44,535 nucleotides of DNA from Prevotella sp. GTDB lineage: Bacteria; Bacteroidota; Bacteroidia; Bacteroidales; Bacteroidaceae. The translations under genes and the position numbers were made by a program. A model generated the notes under the pieces. The model had not been told where the DNA came from, did no database searches, and was given only the letters and a program-made list of their open reading frames with translations. Location: assembly GCA_016286575.1 (NCBI GenBank), contig JAEETB010000005.1, positions 1 through 44,535 of the forward strand, written 5' to 3'. Within the stretch, counting starts at the first letter, position 1. Every line of letters begins with the position of its first letter. Shown one piece after another: positions 1 to 8,696 of this stretch.

Positions 1-235
1 CCCATGGATACAGAAACACCGTTTCTATATCGAACATGAGGAACAAGATGGCGAAGAGGTAGAATCCCACCGTCATAGGCAACCACGAGCTGCCTCGCGT
101 GGGGATACCACTCTCATACGGCTCACCTTTCACCTTCGCGTAGGACCGCGGTCCTATCAGCTTGGCTACAACATAAGCCGCCACCACCAATGTAATAGCC
201 GTCAACAAGACGGTAATTAACAAAGCAAAGTTCAT
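1..235 (-). CDS. nuoA: NADH-quinone oxidoreductase subunit A, partial (C-terminus outside window)
   Basis: Manual reverse translation from ATG at 235: MNFALLITVLLTAITLVVAAYVVAKLIGPRSYAKVKGEPYESGIPTRGSSWLPMTVGFYLFAILFLMFDIETVFLYPW; the YESGIP and FYLFAILFLMFDIETVFLYPW motifs are typical of NuoA. Not listed in the ORF track. Confidence 0.93.
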   Translation of the reverse strand, partial: MNFALLITVLLTAITLVVAAYVVAKLIGPRSYAKVKGEPYESGIPTRGSSWLPMTVGFYLFAILFLMFDIETVFLYPW

Positions 236-274
236 AAAATAAATATAATGTTATAACAATATTGTTTCTTGGTG

Positions 275-282
275 CAAAGGTA
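275..282 (-). promoter_or_regulatory. Bacteroidetes -7 box (TACCTTTG) for nuoA
   Basis: CAAAGGTA on + strand, 40 bp upstream of the nuoA ATG; matches TAnnTTTG. Confidence 0.6.
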
Positions 283-347
283 ATAAAAAGTTTTGAGATA
301 GCAAAACAAAAATTGGCAAAACTTAATAGAATTACAAAAAATATGCG

Positions 348-355
348 TACTTTTG
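348..355 (+). promoter_or_regulatory. Bacteroidetes -7 box (TACTTTTG) for the AsmA-like gene
   Basis: TACTTTTG 30 bp upstream of the GTG start at 385. Confidence 0.55.
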
Positions 356-384
356 CAAAGTCAAACTAAAACTTCTGGAGAATT

Positions 385-2259
385 GTGAACAAAAACGCCT
401 ATAGAAAGCCATTGAAGATTGCAGGCTATACATTAGCAGGCATCGTCAGCTTCTTAATGATCATTACCCTGATCATCAATTATGGTCCTGTGCAAAACAA
501 AATAGTAGAAGAAGCAAACAAAGCACTTCAGGAAAAGATACCAACAAAAGTGAATATCGACCATATCAGGGTGAACTTACTCTACCAGGAAGTCAGCATC
601 CATGGCGTTGAGATTGAGGACTTACAGAACAGGAAAATGCTCCAATTAGATAAGGTAAGTGCAGATATCAAGTTCCTTCCTCTCCTTTCTGGCAAGATTG
701 TACTCGAAGGTGGTGATGTAGAAGGCCTGAAGGCACTCATCGTGAAGCCCTCAAAGGAAGAACCTGCTAACTATCAGTTCCTGATTGATGTTTTTCAGAA
801 TAAAGACAATAAGGACAAATCAAAGAAAGAGACAAAGAAAGACAGTGGCAAGCGATTTGCCGTTGACCTGAATCATATTAATATCTATGATATCAATGTT
901 AAATACAATGACTATGATATCCAATTAGAACGCGGGAACTACACAAAAGAGTTACAAGGAAGCCATTTCGTCATCCTGCAGAACGGTAAAGCCAAGTGGG
1001 AAGCAACAACTAAAAAAGGGAAAGAGTCAAGGGTTGTAGGTATTGGACTCCTGTCTGCAGTTCTCTCAAGCGAGGGAGACAAGCTCCTTACACTTAGAGA
1101 TTTCAGATACCAGACAGACAATCACAAACCACGCAAAAATGCCAATAAGCCCAAACGCGGATTCTTCGACATGGGACATCTCGACATAACAGCTGACTTA
1201 AAAATGACCCTGAACCATATTAGCAAAGATTCCATCAATGCCACCATCACCAAAGGATATGCATCGGACTCCATCATGGGTATGGACATCAAGGATCTTA
1301 GATTCACCGTGGCAGCCAATAAGCAAAAAGCATATATCACAGACTTGGCTGTTCTTCAAAAGAGCACTAGTATCAGGGTGCCTGAGGCCGAGATCAACTT
1401 CCCAAATAAAGAAAAAGGTACAGGACTAACCTACGTGGCCAAGAATATCACAGGAAAAGCCTTCCTGACAGATATTGCACGTCCGTTTGCGCCTGTCCTC
1501 AGTAACTTTAAACTTCCACTTCTGCTGAATCTGAAACTGACTGGTACAGACAACACGATGGAATTCAGAAATATCAGAGTCTTCACGGAAGACAGAAAGT
1601 TCGTCTGTGCCAGCACTGGTATCATGAGGAATATGAAGGACGCCAAGAAGCTAACCCTCCATTTCGAGGTAATCGACATGGTAGCCAAACCTGGAATCAA
1701 GGATAAAATCATCAACCAGTTCTCCGTCAAGAAGTTTATGATGAGACAGCTCTACGCTTTGGGAACCATCAGATATCACGGAAACTTCGACATCCTATGG
1801 AAAAAGGAGCAATTTCGCGGCAGGCTCAACACTGAGGTTGGTAACATCAATTTTGAATTTGCCGTTGACAATGCAGACAAATATCTCACCGGCTCCATCA
1901 ACACCAATGACGTGATCATGGGGAAACTGTTTGAAGTTAAAGACTTAGGGGCTATCGACTGCACAGCAGATTTCAAGATAGACATCTCCAAGCCCAGGAC
2001 ATTGAAGATGCGTCAACAGAAAGGCGGCAAATTGCCTATTGGCACTGTCGAGGCACAAGTGAACGACTGTGTATACAAAACGACACACATCAGAGATGTA
2101 TACGCTACCATCAACAGCGACGGTGCTCTGGCTGATGGAAATGTGGAGGTAAGAGGAAAGCACACTGCTCTGGTTGTGAATTTCTCACTCACAAATACAG
2201 AGCAGATGTCTAAAATGAAGATTAAGCCTGGACTAAAGTTCAGGGAGATGGCTCAATAG
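385..2259 (+). CDS. AsmA-like membrane-anchored protein
   Basis: 624 aa ORF (GTG start), N-terminal TM helix then a sequence like the AsmA N-terminus (NKIVEEANKALQEKIPTKVNIDHIRVNLLYQEVSIHGVEIED). Confidence 0.65.
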   Translation: MNKNAYRKPLKIAGYTLAGIVSFLMIITLIINYGPVQNKIVEEANKALQEKIPTKVNIDHIRVNLLYQEVSIHGVEIEDLQNRKMLQLDKVSADIKFLPLLSGKIVLEGGDVEGLKALIVKPSKEEPANYQFLIDVFQNKDNKDKSKKETKKDSGKRFAVDLNHINIYDINVKYNDYDIQLERGNYTKELQGSHFVILQNGKAKWEATTKKGKESRVVGIGLLSAVLSSEGDKLLTLRDFRYQTDNHKPRKNANKPKRGFFDMGHLDITADLKMTLNHISKDSINATITKGYASDSIMGMDIKDLRFTVAANKQKAYITDLAVLQKSTSIRVPEAEINFPNKEKGTGLTYVAKNITGKAFLTDIARPFAPVLSNFKLPLLLNLKLTGTDNTMEFRNIRVFTEDRKFVCASTGIMRNMKDAKKLTLHFEVIDMVAKPGIKDKIINQFSVKKFMMRQLYALGTIRYHGNFDILWKKEQFRGRLNTEVGNINFEFAVDNADKYLTGSINTNDVIMGKLFEVKDLGAIDCTADFKIDISKPRTLKMRQQKGGKLPIGTVEAQVNDCVYKTTHIRDVYATINSDGALADGNVEVRGKHTALVVNFSLTNTEQMSKMKIKPGLKFREMAQ

Positions 2260-3473
2260 AGTTGCTCTGAACGCTCGATGATTTCCAGACACATGCGACT
2301 GTTATGATAAGGACATTTCCAAAAACCGGCCTTATCGTCGACTGTATTCAGTGAACCGTCAGGATGACGGCTCCAGAACCACTCGCCATTCTCCCAGTCG
2401 ATAAGCTGATCCTTAATGTAGTCCCAGCAACGCTGAGCCTTCATAAAAGCGGCCTCATCTCCAAAATGCTGATAGAGATTAAACCACCCCACAACATTCT
2501 CAGCCTGAACCCACCAATGCAGGTCGTCATCCGTATGTCCTGTATCCAGATTAGCCTCATGAATCATGGAGCCATCAGGACGGAGGCCCTTCTCTGAGGC
2601 TTTTGCCACCTCACGGACAACGGGTTCCACTTTATCTATCACCTTTGAATCATCGAGCACCAAAGCCGCCTCATGCATCAGCCAGGAACATTCGATATCA
2701 TGTCCATAGCTTTCCAGGTGGCCTGCTCCACGTGTCCAATCCATATCGAAGAAAAGATCGAGATGATGTGTCTCTGGATTTAGAATCTTATCAGTAAAAA
2801 TGCCGATAATATTGCGGAGTGAAACTTCGAGCTCTGGAGATTTCCATATACGATAGAGGTTCGCATAAGGCTCAATGATATGAAGATGCGTATTCTGCGA
2901 TTTGGGGTAGTTCGCGTCAAACTTGGAGAGACGCATATCATCCATCTTCCCCCACTCTCTCGTACACGCTTCAATATAACCATTATGCTCTCCATCAAAA
3001 GCATGTTCCTCTATACAATGATATAGTTGAATGGCACAGTCGAGAGCTTCACGATCACCAGTAGCTCGCGAATATTCCGACATGCCATAAATGGCGAATC
3101 CTATCGCATAGAACTGCTTTTTCGTATCAAGCGGACGACCTTTACAGTCCACACTCCAATAGACTCCCCCATATTCTTCATCAATGAAATGTTGGAGAAA
3201 ATACTCCTTGGCACGGGTTGCTGCCTCCAGATACTCAGGATTACCAAGAACACGATAGGCAGCTGAGAACGACCAAAGGATCCGTGCATTGAGAATGGCA
3301 CCTTTAGCAGCTTCTGGATGAAGTACATTCTGGCCATCTATACGGCCATAGAACCCTCCATTTTCATGGTCTGTCATTTTGTCAAGCCAGAAACGCAGGA
3401 TGTTGTTTTGAAGAACATCCTGCATCTCGCTTCTCATTTTATTAATTTCTATCTGATTCATTGTTTTGGCCAA
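2253..3473 (-). CDS. AGE-family epimerase, likely cellobiose/mannobiose 2-epimerase
   Basis: 406 aa; (a/a)6-barrel style motifs (NARILWSFSAAYRVLGN, GYIEACTREWG, HWWVQAENVVGWFN); context with GH130 and mannanases. Confidence 0.85.
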   Translation of the reverse strand: MAKTMNQIEINKMRSEMQDVLQNNILRFWLDKMTDHENGGFYGRIDGQNVLHPEAAKGAILNARILWSFSAAYRVLGNPEYLEAATRAKEYFLQHFIDEEYGGVYWSVDCKGRPLDTKKQFYAIGFAIYGMSEYSRATGDREALDCAIQLYHCIEEHAFDGEHNGYIEACTREWGKMDDMRLSKFDANYPKSQNTHLHIIEPYANLYRIWKSPELEVSLRNIIGIFTDKILNPETHHLDLFFDMDWTRGAGHLESYGHDIECSWLMHEAALVLDDSKVIDKVEPVVREVAKASEKGLRPDGSMIHEANLDTGHTDDDLHWWVQAENVVGWFNLYQHFGDEAAFMKAQRCWDYIKDQLIDWENGEWFWSRHPDGSLNTVDDKAGFWKCPYHNSRMCLEIIERSEQLY

Positions 3474-3477
3474 TAAT

Positions 3478-4872
3478 TTATTCTATCGCTCGTACCTTCT
3501 TCAATTCTCCACTGATTTCATGGATACGCTTGGTCGTCAGCGGATAGAACCACACAACGACAATGGCCAGAGCTGCAACGGCAGCTGGTATAAAGCTCAT
3601 CAGCCATCGGAGTACCAGAAGCGCACTCTCGGGCTGAGTAGCACCTGCGTCGAGCTGGGCACTATCGGTAATATAGCCGAAGCCTGAGAGCAACCAGAGA
3701 ACAGCAGCGCCACCGATAGCTCCACCAAACTTCTGAGCCATAGATGCGGAAGAGAATATCAGACCCGTAGAAGCTGTCTTGAACTTCAATTCAGCATAGT
3801 CAGACACATCAGCATACATACTCCAAATCAATGGTGACATAATACCCGTAAAGATGGAGATGACGATTTGAAGAATCAACATCGTCCAGAAACCTGAAGG
3901 TGTGCAAGGTACAAAGAAGAAAGAAATACTCAGCACAACCAACGCAGCGTTCACAAGAATGAACGTCGTCTTCTTACCCAGCTTATTGGCGATGGGTACA
4001 CAAAGGGCTACACCAGCCATATTCGACACCTCACCAACTCCAAGGAACAGTCCAGAATAGAATAGGAACATAATTCCAAAGAGCGACAGACTCACATCAG
4101 AGCCAATAATATCGAGGAAGAAGTAAGCCACCGTCGCACCGCGTACAGTATTAAAGAGATTTGAACATAAGGCTGCACCAATCAACAACCACCAAGGCTT
4201 ATTTGACAACAGTGACTTGAAATCGTTACCTACACTTACCGTTGAAACGGTCTTTAGATGTTCTTTCGTAAGCAAGAAACATAAGATAAACATCACGAAG
4301 CAAGCAGAGGCAATGACAACCATACCCCAGAACCAGCCCTCAGGTGTCTTATAGCCACCGAACATGTTTGTCAGTGGTTCCCAAAGGAACAGGGCAATGA
4401 AAGAACCACCATAGGCAAAGAACATACGGAAGCTGGAGAATACCGTCTTTTCATTGGTATCATCAGTCATCACACCCAACATCGCACCATAAGGCACATT
4501 GATTCCTGTATAAACAGTCATCATCATGATATAGGTTACATACGCCCAAATGAGCTTGGCTCCATATGACCAGTCTGGAGTGGTAAACAGAAGAATACCA
4601 CAGATAGAGAACAGAGGAGCCACCCAGAGTAGATAAGGACGATACTTACCCCACTTGGTATTGGTACGGTCTGCAATAATACCCATCATTGGGTCAGAGA
4701 CAGCATCCCAAATACGCGTTACAAGGACCAATACACCTGCATCAATCAGTGAAAGTCCGAAGATGTTAGAGTAGAATATTGGAAGATAGTATGAAAACAC
4801 TTTCCAAAATGTCGATGACGACATGTCACCAAAACCGTATCCGATCTTCTCAATTAATTTAGTTTTAGCCAT
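3478..4872 (-). CDS. GPH-family (MelB-like MFS) sugar:cation symporter
   Basis: 464 aa; KIGYGFGDMSSSTFWKVFSYYLPIFY N-terminus, DAVSDPMMGIIADRT motif, ~12 TM segments. Confidence 0.87.
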   Translation of the reverse strand: MAKTKLIEKIGYGFGDMSSSTFWKVFSYYLPIFYSNIFGLSLIDAGVLVLVTRIWDAVSDPMMGIIADRTNTKWGKYRPYLLWVAPLFSICGILLFTTPDWSYGAKLIWAYVTYIMMMTVYTGINVPYGAMLGVMTDDTNEKTVFSSFRMFFAYGGSFIALFLWEPLTNMFGGYKTPEGWFWGMVVIASACFVMFILCFLLTKEHLKTVSTVSVGNDFKSLLSNKPWWLLIGAALCSNLFNTVRGATVAYFFLDIIGSDVSLSLFGIMFLFYSGLFLGVGEVSNMAGVALCVPIANKLGKKTTFILVNAALVVLSISFFFVPCTPSGFWTMLILQIVISIFTGIMSPLIWSMYADVSDYAELKFKTASTGLIFSSASMAQKFGGAIGGAAVLWLLSGFGYITDSAQLDAGATQPESALLVLRWLMSFIPAAVAALAIVVVWFYPLTTKRIHEISGELKKVRAIE

Positions 4873-4874
4873 AA

Positions 4875-6038
4875 TTATGCTTTTTTATTTTTTACAATAA
4901 GTTTTTTGATAGTTTCAACTGAAGCTGCCGTGTAGAGGCCGTCCTCTGGCGTGTTCATGCAGTAATCGATGAGTTTATCGATCGTCGACGTCGCCACATG
5001 CATGCGGGTGTCGGCAGAGGCGTAGTAGATAAAGACCTTTCCATCCTCATCCGCAATCCAACCATTGGCAAAGGCCACGTTCATCACATCACCCAAATAC
5101 TCGTCGCCCTCCGGCACAAGGAAATAGCCACCAGGACGGGCAATCACTTCCGTAGGATCATCGAGGGCCGTCATATATATATAGAGTACATAACGCAGAC
5201 CGTCGGCCGTAGCCCTTACGCCATGAGCCAGGTGCAGCCATCCCTTCGGGGTCTTGATGGGATGCGGGCCCTCACCGTTTTTCACCTCTGTAATCGTGTG
5301 GTACTTACGCTCGTAGATAATCTTCTCATCCTTAATCTCAGCATGTGTAATATCATCTACGAGAGCCCAACCGATACCACCTCCAGAGCCTGTGTCAATA
5401 AAGCCATCCTGAGGACGGGTATAGAAAGCGTACTTTCCATCCACAAACTCAGGATGGAGCACCACATTACGCTGCTGACTCTTAGTCTTCAAGTCGGGCA
5501 GACGATACCAGGTCTTCAAGTCTTTGGTACGGGCGATAGCTGCTGTTGCCGTGGCTGCAGAAAGATTACCAGGCTGCGAATCGTCGTGGCGCTCGGCACA
5601 GAATACACCGTAGATCCAGCCATCCTCGTGTTGTGTAATACGCATATCATAGATATTGGTGGCAGGTATCACATCGTCGGGCATGGTGATGGGTTCATCC
5701 CAGAAGCGGAAATTATCGATGCCGTTAGGTGACTCTGCCACTGCAAAGAAACTCTTACGATCTGCTCCCTCCACACGAACCACAAGCACATACTTACCTT
5801 TCCACTTGATAGCACCTGCATTCAGCGTGGCATTGCACATGATGCGTTGCATCAGGTAGGGGTTATCCTGCTCATTGAAGTCATACTTCCACTCCAAAGG
5901 AATATGAGCAGCTGTCACTACAGGATACTTATATTTATCATAGATACCATTACCCCATTCTAAGGGCTCGTTGTGACGGATAAGCAACTCCTCGTAATGA
6001 GTACGCAAGGCTAATACTTTCTGTTCAAATTCTGTCAT
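4875..6038 (-). CDS. GH130 4-O-beta-D-mannosyl-D-glucose phosphorylase-like
   Basis: 387 aa; sequence character of GH130 (NATLNAGAIKWKGKYVLVVRVEGADRKSFFAVAESPNGIDNFRFWDEPI, GPHPIKTPKGWLHLAHGV) plus mannan operon context. Confidence 0.9.
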   Translation of the reverse strand: MTEFEQKVLALRTHYEELLIRHNEPLEWGNGIYDKYKYPVVTAAHIPLEWKYDFNEQDNPYLMQRIMCNATLNAGAIKWKGKYVLVVRVEGADRKSFFAVAESPNGIDNFRFWDEPITMPDDVIPATNIYDMRITQHEDGWIYGVFCAERHDDSQPGNLSAATATAAIARTKDLKTWYRLPDLKTKSQQRNVVLHPEFVDGKYAFYTRPQDGFIDTGSGGGIGWALVDDITHAEIKDEKIIYERKYHTITEVKNGEGPHPIKTPKGWLHLAHGVRATADGLRYVLYIYMTALDDPTEVIARPGGYFLVPEGDEYLGDVMNVAFANGWIADEDGKVFIYYASADTRMHVATSTIDKLIDYCMNTPEDGLYTAASVETIKKLIVKNKKA

Positions 6039-6060
6039 ATCTTTTGTTATTTCAAACTGA

Positions 6061-7182
6061 TTACTCTGTTATTTCTTTCAAGAACAGAGTTTTATCATTA
6101 TTATAGAACTCCACGAAATAGGGAGCATCCGGTTTCGATGTAGATGGGCCGAACCACTCTTCCTTGTAATTACGCCAGGTGAGTAGATAACTGATAGGGA
6201 ATTTCTCAACAGCTGGTAAAAGGGTAGATGTCCACCATGTAGGTTCTGACAGGTTCTTCATGCCCGTCTCTGTAAGAGCAGGAATAAGTCCGTGTTCCTT
6301 GGCTACCTCACAAAGCACCGACAGGTTCTGCTTGGTTCGCTCAACGAAGGCTTCCTTCTCTTCTGGCACCCACTGATAGCCATCAAGACCAAGCATATCC
6401 ACACGATCGTCGCCAGGATAGCGATCAAGAAGACGCTCTGCCGTCAGATTATCCTGACAGCCAGGAGAATATGCCCACACCAGATTGTCAAATCCATCAG
6501 CAATAAGTTTGTCTTGTAACAAATTCCACAAGGCTTTGTACTCTTCCGCAGTACATAGTTTCTCACCCCACCAGAACCACGAGCCGCTGTTCTCATGCCA
6601 AGGACGGAAAATCAATGGAATCTTTTCACCATCAGCAGTCTTCAATGAAGCAAGGAAGTCGGAAACGCGCTGGATCCATGTCTGGAAGATGTCATATCTC
6701 GAACCTCCCTCAAGGACGTTCTTCACGACAGTGCTGTCCGACACATCCCATGCAGTACCCTCAGGAAACTTCTGTCCTGCATTGCCACCGCCCTCGATAG
6801 TAGTAACAGGGTTACGAGGATGCCAACTGATGGTGATGATACCACCACGGTTATAATGATTAAGGATCTCCTCTCTCATACGGGTGAAGGGTACGCTGTC
6901 GAGATTCTTCTCGTCACCCATCTCGATGCCTCCGAGTTCAAAACCCATCACGGCAGGCCAGTCGCCACAAACGTTCTTGACGTCACTTGAATCCTTGTCA
7001 TATTCCCAAGTGAGTCCATAGAACGGATCGTCCTGATGCCCATACATGATTCCTTTCTGACGGAGAGTGTCAAGACGTTCCAACAACTGCTGAGCTTTGG
7101 TCTTTACGGGCTCAGCTTTCTTTGTCGTTGTACAGGCTACCACTGTTACAGTGGCTATCGCCATTGCAAAAATTTTCTTCAT
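6061..7182 (-). CDS. GH26 beta-mannanase, lipoprotein
   Basis: 373 aa; lipobox TVVAC; RPWHENSGSWFWWG (acid/base region) and ALTETG (nucleophile region). Confidence 0.92.
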   Translation of the reverse strand: MKKIFAMAIATVTVVACTTTKKAEPVKTKAQQLLERLDTLRQKGIMYGHQDDPFYGLTWEYDKDSSDVKNVCGDWPAVMGFELGGIEMGDEKNLDSVPFTRMREEILNHYNRGGIITISWHPRNPVTTIEGGGNAGQKFPEGTAWDVSDSTVVKNVLEGGSRYDIFQTWIQRVSDFLASLKTADGEKIPLIFRPWHENSGSWFWWGEKLCTAEEYKALWNLLQDKLIADGFDNLVWAYSPGCQDNLTAERLLDRYPGDDRVDMLGLDGYQWVPEEKEAFVERTKQNLSVLCEVAKEHGLIPALTETGMKNLSEPTWWTSTLLPAVEKFPISYLLTWRNYKEEWFGPSTSKPDAPYFVEFYNNDKTLFLKEITE

Positions 7183-7189
7183 ATCTGCA

Positions 7190-8494
7190 CTATTTTGTCA
7201 ATTCATTCATACGATCCACTTGTGACTTGATGATCTGGAGCGTGGAAGTATCACCCGCAAAAACAGAATTAAGTCCCTGGGCCTCCTGAGCCGGGTCTCC
7301 TGTGTAATCATCGCCAACCTGCCATTGGTCAGTATGTTTAGGTTTGGCAAGGCCACCCCACCCCCAGAAATTACAGCCAGCGAAGTATCCACCCTGCTCA
7401 GCATTATCACCTACGAGCGAGAACACATACTCATAGAATCCGTCACGTCCTCTCGTTGGCGTTTCCAACTCGAATTTGAAATCATCTCTTGGATAACCAA
7501 ACTCCTCCATGACGAGTGGTTTCTTAATTCTCTCACAGATGGCAAGATGGCGGTCAATATACTCTTTCGTATTCTCTTTGGCACGCGGCAGATTATCTAT
7601 CAACGAGTCAGGCTTTGCCCACCCCCAATTATAAGGCCAAAGGTGAATGTTGGCATAGTCGATATTGGTATCTGCCGTGATACGCTCCCAACAGGCAAAA
7701 TCACCTTCACAGCCCCAGGCTCCTTCAGATCCGATAGAGATCAAATGGTTAGGATCAAGACTACGGATAAGTGCTGAAGCCTCTGCTAACCACTTCTCGA
7801 AGGCGGGCAGAGCCTCTGTCGAGAAAGCACGGGGCTCATTACCGATCTGCCAGGACATGATGGCAGGGTCATCCTTGTAGGCAAGACCAGTATAACGGTT
7901 AGTACGCCCAAGGATGAAACGGACATAATCGTAGAACAACTCATGTGCCTTTTGGTTTGTGGCATATTTGCTCATTGCCTGCATGAAGGCGGGATACCCA
8001 TCTTCATTGGGACGAGGCTGCTTGCCCGCGCCAGCATGTTCCAAATAGAAGCCATAACCACCGCTCCATTCCCAAGAGTTATTCAAATAAAGTACGGCTA
8101 CCATCTTGCGTTTTCCCATTTCCTGAAGGAGGAAATCAAGACCAGCCAAAATTGTATCGTTATATTCGCCTGGAGACACCTGAAGTGTCGGTTCCACCTT
8201 CGTGGTGACACCACGCACGCCGTCAGAACCTACAAGCACACGGAGATTATCGATACCCATTCCTTTCATCAAGTCAAGTTCCTTGCACAAACGTTCACGG
8301 TCTCCACCCTGTCCTTCAGAACCGAGAATAGCGCCGTACCAGAAATTCGTTCCTACATAATAGTACGGCTTTCCATCACGCACAAAATGTCCATTTTCAA
8401 CCTTAACGAATGAAGGAGATTGAGTTTCCTGCTTTTGTTGACATGCCGTGACAAGCACCGCCCCAACTACAGCCATGAAGAGTTTCAATTTCAT
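7190..8494 (-). CDS. GH5 beta-mannanase (GH5_7-like), lipoprotein
   Basis: 434 aa; lipobox VLVTAC; WQIGNEPRAF and LVMEEFGYPRD catalytic motifs. Confidence 0.9.
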   Translation of the reverse strand: MKLKLFMAVVGAVLVTACQQKQETQSPSFVKVENGHFVRDGKPYYYVGTNFWYGAILGSEGQGGDRERLCKELDLMKGMGIDNLRVLVGSDGVRGVTTKVEPTLQVSPGEYNDTILAGLDFLLQEMGKRKMVAVLYLNNSWEWSGGYGFYLEHAGAGKQPRPNEDGYPAFMQAMSKYATNQKAHELFYDYVRFILGRTNRYTGLAYKDDPAIMSWQIGNEPRAFSTEALPAFEKWLAEASALIRSLDPNHLISIGSEGAWGCEGDFACWERITADTNIDYANIHLWPYNWGWAKPDSLIDNLPRAKENTKEYIDRHLAICERIKKPLVMEEFGYPRDDFKFELETPTRGRDGFYEYVFSLVGDNAEQGGYFAGCNFWGWGGLAKPKHTDQWQVGDDYTGDPAQEAQGLNSVFAGDTSTLQIIKSQVDRMNELTK

Positions 8495-8524
8495 TGAAAT
8501 TTTAGCTTTTTAATTATTTCGGTG

Positions 8525-8556
8525 CAAAGATACAACTATTATTTCAAATTACCAAA
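8525..8556 (-). promoter_or_regulatory. Promoter of mannan operon: -33 TTTG (8553-8556), 20-nt spacer, -7 TATCTTTG (8525-8532)
   Basis: Read on minus strand: TTTG-N20-TATCTTTG, matching the Bacteroides consensus TTTG-N19-21-TAnnTTTG; 30 bp upstream of the GH5 ATG. Confidence 0.75.
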
Positions 8557-8607
8557 ATGTTTGCAAGAAAAAACACGCGAAACTGACAAATTGATAAGAC
8601 ACACACA

Positions 8608-8691
8608 ATAAGCGCCACTTATTACGGAATAAATGGCGCTTAATTACAAATAAGTGTATCTTATTTTTCAATAAGACTATCTTATGAAAAG
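8608..8691. repeat. Four tandem 21-bp units with internal palindrome ATAAG-N5-CTTAT (candidate operator array)
   Basis: Units: ATAAGCGCCACTTATTACGGA (8608), ATAAATGGCGCTTAATTACAA (8629), ATAAGTGTATCTTATTTTTCA (8650), ATAAGACTATCTTATGAAAAG (8671); exact 21-bp spacing; 3 of 4 are perfect ATAAG-N5-CTTAT. Confidence 0.85.
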
Positions 8692-8696
8692 TAATC

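Noticed and set aside
4998-5732. 244-aa + strand ORF opposite the GH130 gene
   Set aside because: Antisense shadow ORF; no recognisable motifs, while the minus-strand GH130 frame is clearly coding.
8608-8691. Possible CRISPR array or plasmid-type iteron origin
   Set aside because: Units are contiguous 21-mers with no spacers, no cas or rep genes nearby, and the position fits a promoter-upstream operator better.
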